Assembly: GCF_051020975.1 (NCBI RefSeq)
Contig: NC_135033.1
Span: 744,001-808,000, forward strand
DNA: 64,000 nt
Reading direction: 5' to 3'
Source of the DNA: Osmia lignaria lignaria
Taxonomy: Eukaryota > Arthropoda > Insecta > Hymenoptera > Megachilidae
The translations under genes were made by a program, and so were the position numbers. Within the stretch, counting starts at the first letter, position 1. Each line of letters begins with the position of its first letter. Positions 12,803 through 27,152 of the stretch are shown piece after piece. Under the pieces are notes generated by a model. That model saw nothing but the letters and a program-made list of their open reading frames with translations, was not told where the DNA came from and searched no databases.

Positions 12803-12849
12803 TTTCCCACATGAAGAAGTCTCTTACAACCCGAAGGCTTGATGGGAAA
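12803..12849. ncRNA. Structured motif copy 4 (putative three-way junction)
   Basis: Outer arms TTTCCCA (12803-12809) and TGGGAAA (12843-12849) form a perfect 7-bp stem. The core reads CATG, then AAGA/TCTT around AGTC, then ACAAC, then CC-CGAA-GG, then CTTGA. The second stem keeps its pairing although its loop is one base longer than in copies 1, 2 and 5. A second CTTTCCC just upstream (from 12789) could pair instead with GGGAAAG. Confidence 0.65.
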
Positions 12850-12906
12850 GCACAGAGTCAAGGAGAAATTAAAGAAAAGTGCAGTAGTAATTTGCCCTCC
12901 CCACGC

Positions 12907-12950
12907 CCCTTACATGAGGAGACTCCTATAACCCGAAGGCTTGATAAGGG
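12907..12950. ncRNA. Structured motif copy 5 (putative three-way junction)
   Basis: Outer arms CCCTTA (12907-12912) and TAAGGG (12945-12950) form a perfect 6-bp stem. The second stem is AGGA (12917-12920) with TCCT (12924-12927) around GAC, a compensated change from AAGA/TCTT in copies 1, 2 and 4. The third stem is CC (12932-12933) with GG (12938-12939) around CGAA, followed by CTTGA. It lies about 40 bp inside the right end of the insertion. Confidence 0.65.
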
Positions 12951-12992
12951 AACGTGAGGCGGACAAATTTGGAAAATTTTCCGGACGTAACA

Positions 12993-12996
12993 GTAG
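12993..12996. repeat. Target-site duplication GTAG, right copy
   Basis: It directly follows ACGTAACA and is identical to the GTAG before the element. The satellite monomer continues in register as ATATGGTACT. Confidence 0.9.
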
Positions 12997-15900
12997 ATAT
13001 GGTACTAATAATAGTGTTATTCAATGTACATTGATCTGTGGGAATGAATCTGTATATTTCATTATATCGAATGTAGATGTGGTGCTAATGATATTGTTAT
13101 TAAATGAACATTGATCTGTGGGAAGGCATCCGTATATTACATTATATCTAGTGTAGATATGGCAATAATGACATCGGTAATAAATGTAGGTACATTGATC
13201 TGTTGCAATGTATCAGTATATGACATTATATCTAATGTAGATATGGTAATAAAGATATTGTTATTAAATGTACATTGATCTGTGGGAGGGAATCAGTATA
13301 TTACATTATATCTAATGTAGATATGGTAATAATGATTTTGTTGTTAAATGTACATTACATATCGCATGTAGACATAGTACCAATGTTAATGTTATTAAAT
13401 GAACATTGATCTGTGGGAACGAATTCGTATATTACATTATGTCTAATGTAGATATGGTAATAATGATATTGTTTTTAAATGTGCATTACATATTTAATGT
13501 GGATATAGTGCTAATGATATTGTTATTAAATGTGCATTGATCTGTGGGTAGCAATCAGTATATTACAATATATCCCATGTAGATGTAGTAACAAGATATT
13601 GTTATTAAATGTACATTGATCTGAGGGAATGAATCAGTATATTACGTTATATCAAATGTACATATAGCACTAATGATATTGTTATTATATGTACATTGAT
13701 CTGTGGGATCGAATCAGTATATTACGTTATATCTAGTGTAGATATGGTAACAATCACATTGGTACTAAATGTAGGTACATAGATCTGTTGGAATGTATCA
13801 CTATACGACATTATGTCTAATGTAGATATAGTAATAATGATATTGTTATTATATGTACATTCATCTGTGGGAATGAATCAGTATATTACATTATATCGAA
13901 TGTAGATATAGTGCTAATGATATTGTTACTAAATGTACATTGACCTGTGGGTAGCAATGAGTATATTACATTATATCTATTGTAGATATGGTAATAATGA
14001 CATTGGTACTAACTGTAGGTACATTGATCTGCTGGAATGTATTACTATATGACATTATATCTAATGTAGATATAGTAATAACGATATTGTTATTAAATGT
14101 ACATTGATCTGTGGGAATGAGTCAGTATATTACATTATATCGAATGTAGATATAGTACTAATGATATTGTTATTAAATGTACATTGATCTGTTGGAATGT
14201 ATCTGCATATGATATTACATATCGAATGTGGATATAGTACCAATGATATTGTTATTGAATGTACATTGATCTGCGGGAAGGAATCAGTATATTACATTAT
14301 ATCTAATGTAAATATGGTAATAATGATATTGTCATTAAATGCACATTGATCTGTGGGAATGAATCAGTATATTACGTTATATCAAATGTACATATGGTAC
14401 TAATGATTTTGTTGTTAATTGTACATTACATATCTAATGTAGATATATTGCTAATGATATTGTTATTAAATGTACATTGATCTGTGGGTAGCAATCAGTA
14501 TATTATATTATATCCCATGTAGATATCGTAATAATGACATTGGTATTAAATGTAGGTACATTGATCTGTTGGAATGTATCTGCATATGACATTACATATC
14601 GAATGTAGATATAGTACTAATGATATTGTTGTTAAATGTACATTGATCTGTGGGTAGTAATCAGTATATTACATTATATCTAATGTAGATATGGTGATAA
14701 TGATATTGTTATTAAATGTACATTACATATCGAATGTAGATACAGTACTACTGATATTGTTATTAAATGTACATTGATCTGTGGGTAGTAATCAGTATAT
14801 TGCAATATATCTAATGTAGATATGGTAATAATGATTTTGTTGTTAAATGTACATTACATATCTAATGTAAATATAGTAATAATGATATTGTTATTAAATG
14901 CACATTGATCTGTGGGAATGAATCAGTATATTACATTGTCTCTAATGTAGATATGGTAATAATGATATTGATACGAAATGTACATTACATATCTAATGTA
15001 GATATAGTACTAATGATATTGTTATTATATGTACATAGATCTGTGGGTAGCAATCAGTATATGACATTATATCTAACGTAGATATAGTAATAATGATATT
15101 GTTAATAATGTACATTGATCTGTGGGAATGAATCTATAAATTATATTGTATCGAATGTAGATATAGTGCTAATGATATTGTTATTAAATGTACATTGATC
15201 TGTGGGATCAAATCAGTATATTACGTTATATCTAGTGTAGATATGGTAACAATCACATTGGTACTAAATGTAGGTACATAGATCTGTTGGAATGTATCAC
15301 TATACGACATTATGTCTAATGTAGATATAGTAATAATGATATTGTTATTATATGTACATTCATCTGTGGGAATGAATCAGTATATTACATTATATCGAAT
15401 GTAGATATAGTACTAATGATATTGTTATTAAATGTACATTGATCTGTTGGAATGTATCTGCATATGACATTACATATCGAATGTGGATATAGTACCAATG
15501 ATATTGTTATTAAATGTACATTGATCTGCGGGAAGGAATCAGTATATTACATTATATCTAATGTAGATATGGTAATAATGATATTGTCATTAAATGTACA
15601 TTGATCTGTGGGAATGAATCTGTATATTTCATTATATCGAATGTAGATATAGTGGTAATGATATTGCTACTAAATGTACATTGACCTGTGGGTAGCAATC
15701 AGTATATTACATTATATCTATTGTAGATATGGTAATAATGACATTGGTACTAAATGTAGGTACATTGATCTGCTGGAATGTATTACTATATGACATTATA
15801 TCTAATGTAGATATAGTAATAACGATATTGTTATTAAATGTACATTGATCTGTGGGAATGAGTCAGTATGTTACATTATATCGAATGTAGATATAGTAAT

Positions 15901-16756
15901 AATGATATTGTTATTAAATGTACATTGATCTGTGGGAATGAATCTGTATATGACATTATATCTAATGTAGATATAGTAATAATGATATTGTTATTAAATG
16001 TTCATTGATCTGTGGGAATGAATCAGTATATTACGTTATATCAAATGTACATATGGTACTAATGATTTTGTTGTTAATTGTACATTACATATCTAATGTA
16101 GATATATTGCTAATGATATTGTTATTAAATGTACATTGATCTGTGGGTAGTAATCAGTATATTACATTATATCTAATGTAGATATGGTGATAATGATATT
16201 GTTATTAAATGTACATTATATATCGAATGTAGATACAGTACTACTGATATTGTTATTAAATGTACATTGATCTGTGGGTAGTAATCAGTATATTGCAATA
16301 TATCTAATGTAGATATGGTAATAATGATTTTGTTGTTAAATGTACATTACATATCTAATGTAAATATAGTAATAATGATATTGTTATTAAATGCACATTG
16401 ATCTGTGGGAATGAATCAGTATATTACATTGTCTCTAATGTAGATATGGTAATAATGATATTGATACGAAATGTACATTACATATCTAATGTAGATATAG
16501 TACTAATGATATTGTTATTATATGTACATAGATCTATGGGTAGCAATCAGTATATGACATTATATCTGACGTAGATATAGTAATAATGATATTGTTAATA
16601 ATGTACATTGATCTGTGGGAATGAATCTATAAATTATATTGTATCGAATGTAGATATAGTGCTAATGATATTGTTATTAAATGTACATTGACCTGTGGGA
16701 ATGAATCAGTATATTACGTTATATCAAAAGTACATATAGCACTAATGATATTGTTA

Positions 16757-19272
16757 TTATATGTACATTGATCTGTGGGATCGAATCAGTATATTACGTT
16801 ATATCTAGTGTAGATATGGTAACAATCACATTGGTACTAAATGTAGGTATATAGATCTGTTGGAATGTATCACTATACGACATTATGTCTAATGTGGATA
16901 TAGTAATAATGATTGTGTTATTAAATGTACATTCATCTGTGGGAATGAATCAGTATATTACATTATATCGAATGTAGATATAGTGCTAATGATATTGTTA
17001 CTAAATGTACATTGACCTGTGGGTAGCAATCAGTATATTACATTATATCTATTGTAGATATGGTAATAATGACATTGGTACTAAATGTAGGTACATTGAT
17101 CTGCTGGAATGTATTACTATATGACATTATATCTAATGTAGATATAGTAATAATGATATTGTTATTAAATGTACATTGATCTGTGGGAATGAGTCAGTAT
17201 GTTACATTATATCGAATGTAGATATAGTAATAATGATATTGTTATTAAATGTACATTGATCTGTGGGAATGAATCTGTATATGACATTATATCTAATGTA
17301 GATATAGTAATAATGATATTGTTATTAAATGTTCATTGATCTGTGGGAATGAATCAGTATATTACGTTATATCAAATGTACATATGGTACTAATGATTTT
17401 GTTGTTAATTGTACATTACATATCTAATGTAGATATATTGCTAATGATATTGTTATTAAATGTACATTGATCTGTGGGTAGCAATCAGTATATTATATTA
17501 TATCCCATGTAGATATCGTAATAATGACATTGGTATTAAATGTAGGTACATTGATCTGTTGGAATGTATCTGCATATGACATTACATATCGAATGTAGAT
17601 ATAGTACTAATGATATTGTTGTTAAATGTACATTGATCTGTGGGTAGTAACCAGTATATTACATTATATCTAATGTAGATATGGTGATAATGATATTGTT
17701 ATTAAATGTACATTACATATCGAATGTAGATACAGTACTACTGATATTGTTATTAAATGTACATTGATCTGTGGGTAGTAATCACTATATTGCAATATAT
17801 CTAATGTAGATATGGTAATAATGATATTGATACGAAATGTACATTACATATCTAATGTAGATATAGTACTAATGATATTGTTATTATATGTTCATAGATC
17901 TGTGGGAATGAATCAGTATATCACATTATATGGAATGTACAAATAGTGCTCATGATATTGTTATTAAATGTACATTGATCTGTGGGAAGGAATCAGTATA
18001 TTACATTATATCTAATGTAGATATGGTAATAATGATATTGTTATTAAATGTACATTGATCTGTGGGAATGAATCTGTATATTTCATTATATCGAATGTAG
18101 ATGTGGTGCTAATGATATTGTTATTATATGTACATTGATCTGTGGGATCGAATCAGTATATTACGTTATATGTAGTGTAGATATGGTAACAATCACATTG
18201 GTACTAAATGTAGGTACATAGATCTGTTGGAATGTATCACTATACGACATTATATCGAATGTAGATATAGTGCTAATGATATTGTTACTAAATGTACATT
18301 GACCTGTGGGTAGCAATCCGTATATTACATTATATCTATTGTAGATATGGTAATAATGACATTGGTACTAAATGTAGGTACATTGATCTGCTGGAATGTA
18401 TTACTATATGACATTATATCTAATGTAGATATAGTAATAACGATATTGTTATTAAATGTACATTGATCTGTGGGAATGAGTCAGTATGTTACATTATATC
18501 GAATGTAGATATAGTAATAATGATATTGTTATTAAATGTACATTGATCTGTGGGAATGAATCTGTATATGACATTATATCTAATGTAGATATAGTAATAA
18601 TGATATTGTTATTAAATGTTCATTGATCTGTGGGAATGAATCAGTATATTACGTTATATCAAATCTCCATATGGTACTAATGATTTTGTTGTTAATTGTA
18701 CATTACATATCTAATGTAGATATATTGCTAATGATATTGTTATTAAATGTACATTGATCTGTGGGTAGCAATCAGTATATTATATTATATCCCATGTAGA
18801 TATCGTAATAATGACATTGGTATTAAATGTAGGTACATTGATCTGTTGGAATGTATCTGCATATGACATTACATATCGAATGTAGATATAGTACTAATGA
18901 TATTGTTGTTAAATGTACATTGATCTGTGGGTAGTAACCAGTATATTACATTATATCTAATGTAGATATGGTGATAATGATATTGTTATTAAATGTACAT
19001 TACATATCGAATGTAGATACAGTACTACTGATATTGTTATTAAATGTACATTGATCTGTGGGTAGTAATCACTATATTGCAATATATCTAATGTAGATAT
19101 GGTAATAATGATATTGATACGAAATGTACATTACATATCTAATGTAGATATAGTACTAATGATATTGTTATTATATGTTCATAGATCTGTGGGAATGAAT
19201 CAGTATATCACATTATATGGAATGTACAAATAGTGCTCATGATATTGTTATTAAATGTACATTGATCTGTGG
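16757..19272 (+). repeat. Higher-order duplication with 1287-bp spacing
   Basis: About 16757-17985 matches 18124-19272. The offset is 1287 bp over most of its length (17194/18481, 17461/18748) but 1367 bp at the left end (16761/18128), so one 80-bp monomer is missing from the second copy near its start. Part of the second copy (from about 18465 to 19495) recurs again at 20245-21275 with an offset of 1779 bp. Boundaries are approximate. Confidence 0.8.
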
Positions 19273-20866
19273 GTAGCAATCAGTATATGACATTATATCT
19301 AATGTAGATATAGTAATAATGATATTGTTAATAATGTACATTGATCTGTTGGAATGAATCTATAAATTACATTGTATCGAATGTAGATATAGTGCTAAGG
19401 ATATTGTTATTAAATGTACATTGATCTGTGGGTAGCAATCAGCATATTACAATATATCCCATGTAGATATAGTAACAAGATATTGTTATTAAATGTACAT
19501 TGATCTGTGGGAATGAATCAGTATATTACGTTATATCAAATGCACATATAGCACTAATGATATTGTTATTATATGTACATTGATCTGTGGGAAGGGATCA
19601 GTATATTTCATTATATCGAATGTAGATATAGTGCTAATGATATTGTTATTAAATGAACATTGATCTGCGGGAAGGCATCCGTATATTACATTATATCTAA
19701 TGTAGATATGGTAAAATTGAAATTGTTTTTAAGACTACATTACATACCTAATGTAGATATAGTACGAATGATGTTGTTATTAAATGTACATTGATCTGTG
19801 GGACGGAATCAGTATATTACATTATATGTAATGTGGATGTAGTACTAATGATATTGTTACTATATGTAGGTTGATCTGTAGGAAGGGATCAGTATATTAC
19901 ATTATATCTAATGTAGATATAGTACTAATGATATTGTTATTATATGTACATTGATCCTTGGAAGGGAATCCGTATATTACGTTGTAACCGATGTAGATAT
20001 AGTAATAACGAGATTGCTATTATATGTACATTGATCTGTGGGAAGGGATCAGTATATTTCATTATATCGAATGTAGATATAGTGCTAATGATATTGTTAT
20101 TAAACGAACATTGATCTGTGGGAAGGCATCCGTATATTACATTATATCTAATGTAGATATGGTAAAATTGAAATTGTTTTTAAGACTACATTACATACCT
20201 AATGTAGATATAGTACGAATGATGTTGTTATTAAATGTACATTGATCTGTGGGAATGAGTCAGTATGTTACATTATATCGAATGTAGATATAGTAATAAT
20301 GATATTGTTATTAAATGTACATTGATCTGTGGGAATGAATCTGTATATGACATTATATCTAATGTAGATATAGTAATAATGATATTGTTATTAAATGTTC
20401 ATTGATCTGTGGGAATGAATCAGTATATTACGTTATATCAAATCTCCATATGGTACTAATGATTTTGTTGTTAATTGTACATTACATATCTAATGTAGAT
20501 ATATTGCTAATGATATTGTTATTAAATGTACATTGATCTGTGGGTAGCAATCAGTATATTATATTATATCCCATGTAGATATCGTAATAATGACATTGGT
20601 ATTAAATGTAGGTACATTGATCTGTTGGAATGTATCTGCATATGACATTACATATCGAATGTAGATATAGTACTAATGATATTGTTGTTAAATGTACATT
20701 GATCTGTGGGTAGTAACCAGTATATTACATTATATCTAATGTAGATATGGTGATAATGATATTGTTATTAAATGTACATTACATATCGAATGTAGATACA
20801 GTACTACTGATATTGTTATTAAATGTACATTGATCTGTGGGTAGTAATCACTATATTGCAATATAT

Positions 20867-23800
20867 CTAATGTAGATATGGTAATAATGATATTGATACG
20901 AAATGTACATTACATATCTAATGTAGATATAGTACTAATGATATTGTTATTATATGTACATAGATCTGTGGGAATGTATCAGTATATCACATTATATGGA
21001 ATGTACAAATAGTGCTAATGATATTGTTATTAAATGTACATTGATCTGTGGGTAGCAATCAGTATATGACATTATATCTAATGTAGATATAGTAATAATG
21101 ATATTGTTAATAATGTACATTGATCTGTGGGAATGAATCTATAAATTACATTGTATCGAATGTAGATATAGTGCAAATGATATTGTTATTAAATGTACAT
21201 TGATCTGTGGGTAGCAATCAGTATATTACATTATATCCCATGTAGATACAGTAACAAGATATTGTTATTAAATGTACATTGATCTGTGGGATCGAATCAG
21301 TATATTACGTTATATCTAGTGTAGATATGGTAACAATCACATTGGTACTAAATGTAGGTACATAGATCTGTTGGAATGTATCACTATACGACATTATGTC
21401 TAATGTAGATATAGTAATAATGATATTGTTATTAAATGTACATTCATCTGTGGGAATGAAGCAGTATATTACATTATATCTATTGTAGATATGGTAATAA
21501 TGAAATTGGTACTAAATGCACGTACATTGATCTGTTGGAACGAATAAGTATATTTCATTATATCAAATGTAGATATAGTACTAATGATATTGTAATTCAA
21601 TGTAAATTGATCTGGGGGAAGGAATCAGTATATTACATTATGTCCAACGCAGATATATTAATAATGGCATTGATTGTAAATGTATATTACATATCTAATG
21701 TAGATATAGTACTAATAATATTGTTATTCAATGTACATTGATCTGTGGGAATGAATCAGTATATTACATTATATCAAATGTAGATATACTACTAATGATA
21801 TTGTTATTAAATGTACAGTGATCTGTGGGATCGAATCATTATATTTCATTATATCTAGTGTAGATATGGTAATAATGACATTGGTACTAAATGTAGGTAC
21901 ACTGATCTGTTGGGATGTATCACTATATGACATTATATCTAATGTAGGTACAGTAATAATGATACTGTTCTTGAATGTACATTGATCTGTGGGAAGGGAT
22001 CAGTATATTTCATTATATCGAATGTAGATACAGTAAGAATGATAGTTGTTATTTAATGTACATTGATCTGTGGGACGTAATCACCACATTACATTATACC
22101 TAACGTAGATATAGTTATAACGATATTGCTATTATATGTACATTGATCTGTGGGAGGGGATCAGTATATTACATTATATGTAATGTAGATATAGTACTAA
22201 TGATATTGTTATTACATGTACATCGATCTGTGGGAAGGTATCAGTATATTACATTATATCCAAAGTAGATATAGTATGAATGATAATTGTTGTTAAATGT
22301 ATCTTGATCTGTGGGAATGAATCAGTATACTACCTTACATCCAACGTAGATATGGTAATAATAATATTGTTATTAATTGTACATTACATATCTAATGTAG
22401 ATATAGTACGAATGATATTGGTATTATATGTACATTGATCTGTGGGAAGGGATCAGTATATTACATTATATCCAATGTACATATAGTAATAATGATATTG
22501 TTATTAAATGTACACTGATCTGGGGGACGTAATCACCACATTACATTATACCTAACGTAGACACAGTTATAACGATATTGCTATTATATGTACATTGATC
22601 TGTGGGAAGGGATCAGTATATTTCATTATATCGAATGTAGATATAGTGCTAATGATATTGTTATTAAATGAACATTGATCTGTGGGAAGGCATCCGTATA
22701 TTACATTATATCTAATGTAGATATGGTAAAATTGAAATTGTTTTTAAGACTACATTACATACCTAATGTAGATATAGTACGAATGATGTTGTTATTAAAT
22801 GTACATTGATCTGTGGGACGGAATCAGTATATTACATTATATGTAATGTGGATGTAGTACTAATGATATTGTTACTATATGTAGGTTGATCTGTAGGAAG
22901 GGATCAGTATATTACATTATATCTAATGTAGATATAGTACTAATGATATTGTTATTATATGTACATTGATCCTTGGAAGGGAATCCGTATATTACGTTGT
23001 AACCGATGTAGATATAGTAATAACGAGATTGCTATTATATGTACATTGATCTGTGGGAAGGGATCAGTATATTTCATTATATCGAATGTAGATATAGTGC
23101 TAATGATATTGTTATTAAATGAACATTGATCTGTGGGAAGGCATCCGTATATTACATTATATCTAATGTAGATATGGTAAAATTGAAATTGTTTTTAAGA
23201 CTACATTACATACCTAATGTAGATATAGTACGAATGATGTTGTTATTAAATGTACATTGATCTGTGGGAAGGAATCAGTATATTACATTATATCTAATGT
23301 AGATATGGTAATAATGATATTGTTATTAAATGTACATTGATCTGTGGGAATGAATCTGTATATTTCATTATATCGAATGTAGATGTGGTGCTAATGATAT
23401 TGTTATTATATGTACATTGATCTGTGGGATCGAATCAGTATATTACGTTATATGTAGTGTAGATATGGTAACAATCACATTGGTACTAAATGTAGGTACA
23501 TAGATCTGTTGGAATGTATCACTATACGACATTATATCGAATGTAGATATAGTGCTAATGATATTGTTACTAAATGTACATTGACCTGTGGGTAGCAATC
23601 AGTATATTGCATTATATCTATTGTAGATATGGTAATAATGACATTGGTACTAAATGTAGGTACATTGATCTGCTGGAATGTATTACTATATGACATTATA
23701 TCTAATGTAGATATAGTAATAACGATATTGTTATTAAATGTACATTGATCTGTGGGAATGAGTCAGTATATTACATTATATCGAATGTAGATATAGTACT

Positions 23801-26546
23801 AATGATATTGTTATTAAATGTACATTGATCTGTTGGAATGTATCTGCATATGACATTACATATCGAATGTGGATATAGTACCAATGATATTGTTATTAAA
23901 TGTACATTGATCTGCGGGAAGGAATCAGTATATTACATTATATCTAATGTAGATACGGTAATAATGATATTGTCATTAAATGTACATTGATCTGTGGGAA
24001 TGAATCTGTATATGGCATTACACCTAATGTAGATATGGTAATAATGATATTGTTACTGAATGTACACTACATATCTAATGTAGATATAGTACCAATGATA
24101 TTGTTATTACATTATATGGAACGTTGATATGGTAATAATGATTTTGTTGTTAAATGTACATTACATATCTAATGTAAATATTGTAATAATGATATTGTTA
24201 TTAAATGCACATTGATCTGTGGGAATGAATCAGTATATTACATTGTCTCTAATGTAGATATGGTAATAATGATATTGATACGAAATGTACATTACATATC
24301 TAATGTAGATATAGTACTAATGATATTGTTATTATATGTACATAGATCTGTGGGAATGTATCAGTATATCACATTATATGGAATGTACAAATAGTGCTAA
24401 TGATATTGTTATTAAATGTACATTGATCTGTGGGTAGCAATCAGTATATGACATTATATCTAATGTAGATATAGTAATAATGATATTGTTAATAATGTAC
24501 ATTGATCTGTGGGAATGAATCTATAAATTACATTGTATCGAATGTAGATATAGTGCAAATGATATTGTTATTAAATGTACATTGATCTGTGGGTAGCAAT
24601 CAGTATATTACATTATATCCCATGTAGATACAGTAACAAGATATTGTTATTAAATGTACATTGATCTGTGGGATCGAATCAGTATATTACGTTATATCTA
24701 GTGTAGATATGGTAACAATCACATTGGTACTAAATGTAGGTACATAGATCTGTTGGAATGTATCACTATACGACATTATGTCTAATGTAGATATAGTAAT
24801 AATGATATTGTTATTAAATGTACATTCATCTGTGGGAATGAAGCAGTATATTACATTATATCTATTGTAGATATGGTAATAATGAAATTGGTACTAAATG
24901 CACGTACATTGATCTGTTGGAACGAATAAGTATATTTCATTATATCAAATGTAGATATAGTACTAATGATATTGTAATTCAATGTAAATTGATCTGGGGG
25001 AAGGAATCAGTATATTACATTATGTCCAACGCAGATATATTAATAATGGCATTGATTGTAAATGTATATTACATATCTAATGTAGATATAGTACTAATAA
25101 TATTGTTATTCAATGTACATTGATCTGTGGGAATGAATCAGTATATTACATTATATCAAATGTAGATATACTACTAATGATATTGTTATTAAATGTACAG
25201 TGATCTGTGGGATCGAATCATTATATTTCATTATATCTAGTGTAGATATGGTAATAATGACATTGGTACTAAATGTAGGTACACTGATCTGTTGGGATGT
25301 ATCACTATATGACATTATATCTAATGTAGGTACAGTAATAATGATATTGTTCTTGAATGTACATTGATCTGTTAGAAGGGATCAGTATATTTCATTATAT
25401 CGAATGTAGATACAGTAAGAATGATAATTGTTATTTAATGTACATTGATCTGTGGGACGTAATCACCACATTACATTATACCTAACGTAGATATAGTTAT
25501 AACGATATTGCTATTATATGTACATTGATCTGTGGGAGGGGATCAGTATATTACATTATATGTAATGTAGATATAGTACTAATGATATTGTTATTACATG
25601 TACATCGATCTGTGGGAAGGTATCAGTATATTACATTATATCCAAAGTAGATATAGTATGAATGATAATTGTTGTTAAATGTATCTTGATCTGTGGGAAT
25701 GAATCAGTATACTACCTTACATCCAACGTAGATATGGTAATAATAATATTGTTATTAATTGTACATTACATATCTAATGTAGATATAGTACGAATGATAT
25801 TGGTATTATATGTACATTGATCTGTGGGAAGGGATCAGTATATTACATTATATCCAATGTACATATAGTAATAATGATATTGTTATTAAATGTACACTGA
25901 TCTGGGGGACGTAATCACCACATTACATTATACCTAACGTAGACACAGTTATAACGATATTGCTATTATATGTACATTGATCTGTGGGAAGGGATCAGTA
26001 TATTTCATTATATCGAATGTAGATATAGTGCTAATGATATTGTTATTAAATGAACATTGATCTGTGGGAAGGCATCCGTATATTACATTATATCTAATGT
26101 AGATATGGTAAAATTGAAATTGTTTTTAAGACTACATTACATACCTAATGTAGATATAGTACGAATGATGTTGTTATTAAATGTACATTGATCTGTGGGA
26201 CGGAATCAGTATATTACATTATATGTAATGTGGATGTAGTACTAATGATATTGTTACTATATGTAGGTTGATCTGTAGGAAGGGATCAGTATATTACATT
26301 ATATCTAATGTAGATATAGTACTAATGATATTGTTATTATATGTACATTGATCCTTGGAAGGGAATCCGTATATTACGTTGTAACCGATGTAGATATAGT
26401 AATAACCATATTGCTATTATATGTACATTGATCTGTGGGAAGGGATCAGTATATTTCATTATATCGAATGTAGATATAGTGCTAATGATATTGTTATTAA
26501 ATGAACATTGATCTGTGGGAAGGCATCCGTATATTACATTATATCT
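20867..26546 (+). repeat. 3382-bp higher-order unit, one full and one partial copy
   Basis: Copy 1 spans about 20867-24248 and copy 2 about 24249-26546. The 3382-bp offset is exact at 20957/24339, 21535/24917 and 22996/26378. Both copies carry the same order of unusual monomers. Copy 2 ends where its partner reads AGATATGGTAAAATTG but it reads AGATATGGCAATAATG, so the last 1.1 kb of the unit is missing from copy 2. Few differences were seen between copies over 2.3 kb. Confidence 0.88.
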
Positions 26547-27148
26547 AGTGTAGATATGGCAATAATGACATCGGTAATAAATGTAGGTACATTGATCTGT
26601 TGCAATGTATCAGTATATGACATTATATCTAATGTAGATATGGTAATAAAGATATTGTTATTAAATGTACATTGACCTGTGGGTAGCAATCAGTATATTA
26701 CATTATATCTATTGTAGATATGGTAATAATGACATTGGTACTAACTGTAGGTACATTGATCTGCTGGAATGTATTACTATATGACATTATATCTAATGTA
26801 GATATAGTAATAACGATATTGTTATTAAATGTACATTGATCTGTGGGAATGAGTCAGTATATTACATTATATCGAATGTAGATATAGTACTAATGATATT
26901 GTTATTAAATGTACATTGATCTGTTGGAATGTATCTGCATATGATATTACATATCGAATGTGGATATAGTACCAATGATATTGTTATTGAATGTACATTG
27001 ATCTGCGGGAAGGAATCAGTATATTACATTATATCTAATGTAAATATGGTAATAATGATATTGTCATTAAATGCACATTGATCTGTGGGAATGAATCTGT
27101 ATATGACATTATACGTAATGTAGATATGGTAATAATGATATTGTTATT

Positions 27149-27152
27149 AAAT
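27149..27152. repeat. Target-site duplication AAAT, left copy
   Basis: AAAT precedes TGTCACGT and is repeated after ACGTAACA. The common satellite reads GTTATT-AAAT-GTACATT without interruption, which is the expected empty site. Confidence 0.85.

Larger units (their letters stand above)
10227..12992. mobile_element. 2766-bp LTR-type insertion (long solo LTR or non-autonomous element)
   Basis: A block of non-satellite sequence splits a monomer. It starts TGTTACGT and ends ACGTAACA, a perfect 8-bp terminal inverted repeat with TG...CA ends, and it is flanked by a 4-bp duplication GTAG. I see no direct terminal repeats inside it, no gag/pol, protease, reverse transcriptase or integrase motif, and no convincing primer-binding site next to an LTR end. 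The simplest reading is a solo LTR of a Ty3/gypsy-like element, although 2.8 kb is very long for an LTR. A non-autonomous LTR derivative or a Ginger-type DNA element (TGT ends and 4-bp duplication are also reported for that group) remain possible. Orientation is unresolved. A TATATAA on the minus strand (11243 to 11237) followed by AATAAA on the minus strand (10421 to 10416) would fit minus-strand transcription, but this is weak. The interior holds an A-tract, two strong hairpins and five copies of a structured motif. Confidence 0.8.
12993..27152 (+). repeat. Satellite array B, ~80-bp monomers
   Basis: The same satellite as array A in the same orientation, with the same length classes. It includes local monomer variants not prominent in array A. 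Examples are a GGGACGTAATCACCACATTA type near 22070 and 22520, a GTTGTAACCGATG type (19981, 22996, 26378), and monomers with AAATTGAAATTGTTTTTAAG. From about 26540 to the end it returns to monomers closely matching 13147 onward. It ends in register at the 740-bp LTR. No genes. Confidence 0.97.

Noticed and set aside
12826..12840. On the minus strand, GCCTTCGGGTTGT resembles a bacterial 16S rRNA segment
   Set aside because: Only a short string matches and the surrounding sequence is not rRNA. It is explained by the TTCG-capped stem of the structured motif.
10930..12950. Hammerhead ribozyme as identity of the five-copy motif
   Set aside because: The three-stem topology is similar, but the invariant CTGANGA and GAAA core segments and the cleavage triplet are not present in the required places on either strand.
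10227..12992. hAT, piggyBac or Tc1/mariner DNA transposon
   Set aside because: The target duplication is 4 bp (GTAG), not 8 bp, TTAA or TA, and the terminal inverted repeat is only 8 bp with TG...CA ends. A Ginger-type element was kept as a minor alternative.
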